Positions 14,721 to 16,616 of a stretch of 16,616 nucleotides of DNA are shown piece after piece (within the stretch, counting starts at the first letter, position 1; each line of letters opens with the position of its first letter). This DNA is from Mycoplasmatota bacterium. GTDB lineage: Bacteria > Bacillota_I > Bacilli_A > Izemoplasmatales > Izemoplasmataceae. The notes under the pieces were generated by a model. It had not been told where the DNA came from and ran no database searches. It worked only from the letters and a program-made list of their open reading frames with translations. The DNA lies in NCBI GenBank assembly GCA_030636545.1, contig DAOVWR010000021.1, forward strand, positions 1 through 16,616, given 5' to 3'. The position numbers and the translations under genes are program-made.

Positions 14721-14930
14721 ATGAAAAAAGGAATACATCCAAATTACAAAACAGTAACTATTACTTGTACTACATGTGGAAATGTTTTTGAAGGTGGAAG
14801 CACGTTAAAAGAAGTACGTGTTGATACTTGTTCGAATTGTCACCCATTTTATACTGGTGAACAAAAATTCGCTTCACAAACTGGTCGTGTTGAAAGATTT
14901 AATAGACGTTACGGTGTAAATAAAAAATAA
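14721..14930 (+). CDS. rpmE: 50S ribosomal protein L31, zinc-binding (C+) form
   Basis: A 69-residue ribosomal protein of the large subunit that bridges to the small-subunit head. It starts MKKGIHPNYK and carries the zinc-binding cysteines of the C+ form: C16 and C19 (CTTC) plus C37 and C40 (CSNC), with the typical tail SQTGRVERFNRRYG. The ATG at 14721 has AAGGAG 8 bases upstream. An in-frame ATG at 14700 lies within the leader hairpin and lacks a ribosome binding site, so it is rejected. The gene is transcribed alone, between a strong promoter and a strong terminator. The zinc form implies that a zinc-free paralogue might exist elsewhere; none is seen here. Confidence 0.97.
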   Translation: MKKGIHPNYKTVTITCTTCGNVFEGGSTLKEVRVDTCSNCHPFYTGEQKFASQTGRVERFNRRYGVNKK

Positions 14931-14936
14931 TAACTT

Positions 14937-14957
14937 AGCCACTTAAGTGGCTTTTTT
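14937..14957 (+). terminator. Terminator of rpmE
   Basis: Stem AGCCAC/GTGGCT (14937-14942 with 14947-14952), loop TTAA, and six T. It starts 6 bases after the rpmE stop. Confidence 0.9.
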
Positions 14958-14967
14958 ATTTGCAAAA

Positions 14968-14991
14968 AAAAGCCCAATTACTTGGGCTTTT
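14968..14991 (-). terminator. Terminator of the [FeFe]-hydrogenase gene
   Basis: A 10-bp stem AAAAGCCCAA/TTGGGCTTTT (14968-14977 with 14982-14991), loop of 4, followed on the minus strand by a run of T (complement of the A run at 14964-14971). It begins 2 bases after the hydrogenase stop and lies back to back with the rpmE terminator. Confidence 0.87.
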
Positions 14992-14993
14992 AC

Positions 14994-16616
14994 TTATTTA
15001 TAGAATTTTCTAGGTTGATACTTTGTATGCATTAAAGCTTTAGCGAAATCTGTACCTGGTTCACCTAGCCAATCATGATACATTTTTGTAATTATCTTAT
15101 TTTCATGTGATTCACGATGTTTTTTGTGTTCATCAATTTTATAAACAGACGCAGTTCTAAGAGCACTGATATCAACGGTTTCTTGAACTTTCGCTGAATG
15201 AATTGGTTGGCCACCACCATTGATACAACCACCGATACATCCCATAAATTCTACGAAATGATATTGTTTTTTAGATTTTTTCATTTTCTTGAAGAATTCT
15301 TTAATACTAGATCCACCATGAACTACAGCAACATTTAATTCTTGTCCTGCAAGAGTATATGTTGCTTCTTTTATACCTTTAGTTCCGCGAACATTATGAA
15401 ATTCTAATTCATGATCTTCTTCACCTAATACTTCTGATATTGTTCTTAATGAGGCTTCCATAACTCCTCCTGTTACCCCGAATATCATTCCAGCACCGGT
15501 ATATCTAGCTAAATCTCCGTAAGGTTTTGAATCTTCCAATTTCATAAGATTAATACCTTTACGTTTTAATAGTCTAGCATATTCTCTTGTTGTTAAAACA
15601 TAATCAACATCTCTTATTCCTTCATATTCCATTTCAGGTCTTCTCGCTTCATGTTTCTTAGCTATACAAGGCATAATTGAGACAAATTTAATATCTTCAA
15701 TTCTGTATCCTTGTTCATAAGCGAAATGGTGTTTAGAAATAATTCCTGCTGTTTGTTGAGGAGATTTTGCAGTTGATAAGTTTTGTAAGTATTCTGGTTC
15801 ATATTGCTCGATATAGTTTATCCATCCAGGAGAACATGAAGTAAATTGAGGTAATCTTTCCCCAGATTTAATTCTTTTCAATAATTCAGTTCCTTCTTCC
15901 ATAATAGTAAGATCTGCGGCAAAATTAATATCCATAATTTCATCAAATCCAACCATTTTGAATGAAGTAAACATTTTACCTTCAACGTTTTCTCCGATGT
16001 CACTACCAAATTCTTCTCCAAGTGCAACTCTTACTGAAGGAGCAGGAGCAATAATGACTTTTTTATTTTTATCAGCTAAAGCTTCTAATACTAAATCAAT
16101 TTCAGATTTTTCTTTGATAGCTGCGACTGGACATGCTTGAATACATTTACCACAGTAAATACATCCACTATCTTCCATGTTTTGAAATAATGCAGGTCCA
16201 ACATAGGTTTCATTACCACGTTCATTGAAATTTAAGATGTTGAGTCCTGTGTATACTTCACAAGCAGTTACACATCTACCACATAAAATACATTTACCAC
16301 TATCTAAAACAATCGCAGAAGATGAATCATTGATTAATCTTTCTTTTTTAAAGTAATTAGTGCTTTCACCATATACATTTTCCACACTAAATCTTCTCAT
16401 TAAGTCTAGTAATTCACAATTATGTTCTCTTTCACAAGCCCAGCACTCAAAAATATGATTACTAGCTAATAATTGTAAGTTTTGAACAACTGCGTCATGA
16501 CTTTCTTTTGTATTTGTTTTTACAACCATACCATCTTGAACACCAAGTATGCAAGAATTTTGTAGGCAATTAAGATTTTCAACATCAACAACACATAAAC
16601 GACAACTTGATGTTTC
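14994..16616 (-). CDS. [FeFe]-hydrogenase, CpI-like (M3) architecture, 5' end cut by window edge
   Basis: Catalyses 2 H+ + 2 e- to H2, or the reverse. The frame stays open to base 16616, beyond the internal ATG at 16527-16529, so the gene is partial; 540 residues are visible and about 40 are missing by comparison with C. pasteurianum CpI. In visible numbering: [2Fe-2S] domain with C5, C8, C22 (its first Cys is off the edge); His-ligated [4Fe-4S] at H54, C58, C61, C67; two [4Fe-4S] clusters at C109/C112/C115/C119 and C152/C155/C158/C162; H-cluster domain with L1 TSCSPGW (259-265), L2 MPCIAKKHEA (315-324) and L3 FMGCIGGCINGGGQP (457-471); then a small-subunit-like tail with SHEN. The L1 ligand position before Pro is Ser (S262) where CpI has Cys300; C261 (CpI Cys299), E241 and E244 are kept. 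The electron partner could be ferredoxin, or NADH if HydB/HydC genes lie upstream. Confidence 0.95.
   Translation of the reverse strand, partial: ETSSCRLCVVDVENLNCLQNSCILGVQDGMVVKTNTKESHDAVVQNLQLLASNHIFECWACEREHNCELLDLMRRFSVENVYGESTNYFKKERLINDSSSAIVLDSGKCILCGRCVTACEVYTGLNILNFNERGNETYVGPALFQNMEDSGCIYCGKCIQACPVAAIKEKSEIDLVLEALADKNKKVIIAPAPSVRVALGEEFGSDIGENVEGKMFTSFKMVGFDEIMDINFAADLTIMEEGTELLKRIKSGERLPQFTSCSPGWINYIEQYEPEYLQNLSTAKSPQQTAGIISKHHFAYEQGYRIEDIKFVSIMPCIAKKHEARRPEMEYEGIRDVDYVLTTREYARLLKRKGINLMKLEDSKPYGDLARYTGAGMIFGVTGGVMEASLRTISEVLGEEDHELEFHNVRGTKGIKEATYTLAGQELNVAVVHGGSSIKEFFKKMKKSKKQYHFVEFMGCIGGCINGGGQPIHSAKVQETVDISALRTASVYKIDEHKKHRESHENKIITKMYHDWLGEPGTDFAKALMHTKYQPRKFYK

Noticed and set aside
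15958..16140. 60-residue plus-strand frame within the hydrogenase
   Set aside because: Antisense shadow of the hydrogenase coding region.

Overview
The window is a gene-dense, AT-rich stretch of a bacterial chromosome with 14 protein-coding genes; two of them (cysK-like and the [FeFe]-hydrogenase) run off the window ends. Strong AGGAGGTG-type ribosome binding sites, TGn-extended -10 boxes, hairpin-plus-T-run terminators and the gene content (rqcP, tilS-hpt-ftsH, UMF1 transporter, two-subunit class I fumarase, clostridial-type hydrogenase) point to a low-GC Firmicutes or Mollicutes-related anaerobe. TGA is used as stop (tilS, fumarase alpha) and tryptophan is TGG, so the mycoplasma code is not in use. 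A free-living relative of the Mollicutes (Izemoplasma or Haloplasma-like) would fit, but this is inference. I see no tRNA, rRNA, CRISPR, insertion sequence or prophage.

Layout. 1-7178 (minus strand): tilS, hpt and ftsH form one operon, followed by separately promoted rqcP, a metal-binding lipoprotein of the ZnuA/PsaA family, lysS and cysK. The order tilS-hpt-ftsH, with cysK and lysS further downstream, matches the Bacillus subtilis neighbourhood, so this is an old conserved block with the intervening genes lost and a metal-binding lipoprotein inserted. 7279-9190 (plus): a UMF1-family transporter translationally overlapped by maf. 9211-11958 (plus): a LytTR-domain regulator and a membrane-anchored, secreted beta-propeller protein form a two-gene operon; this is the least understood part of the window. 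11993-14575 (minus): fumarase alpha, fumarase beta and malic enzyme, tightly overlapping, which together convert fumarate to malate and then to pyruvate, CO2 and NAD(P)H. 14639-14957 (plus): rpmE with a short structured leader. 14968-16616 (minus): a large [FeFe]-hydrogenase with the same domain order as Clostridium pasteurianum CpI, missing about its first 40 residues at the window edge.

How they fit together: the malic enzyme and fumarase module and the hydrogenase suggest fermentative metabolism in which excess reductant leaves as H2. The most striking detail is in the hydrogenase: the L1 active-site motif reads TSCSPGW, so by alignment to CpI one of the four cysteines that hold the H-cluster is serine. 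Other points worth checking are the altered metal ligands of the ZnuA-like lipoprotein, the LytTR/beta-propeller pair, and a GAAA-capped hairpin just before the rpmE ribosome binding site. Most of the window is otherwise ordinary housekeeping DNA, and I do not claim a new defence or mobile system here.
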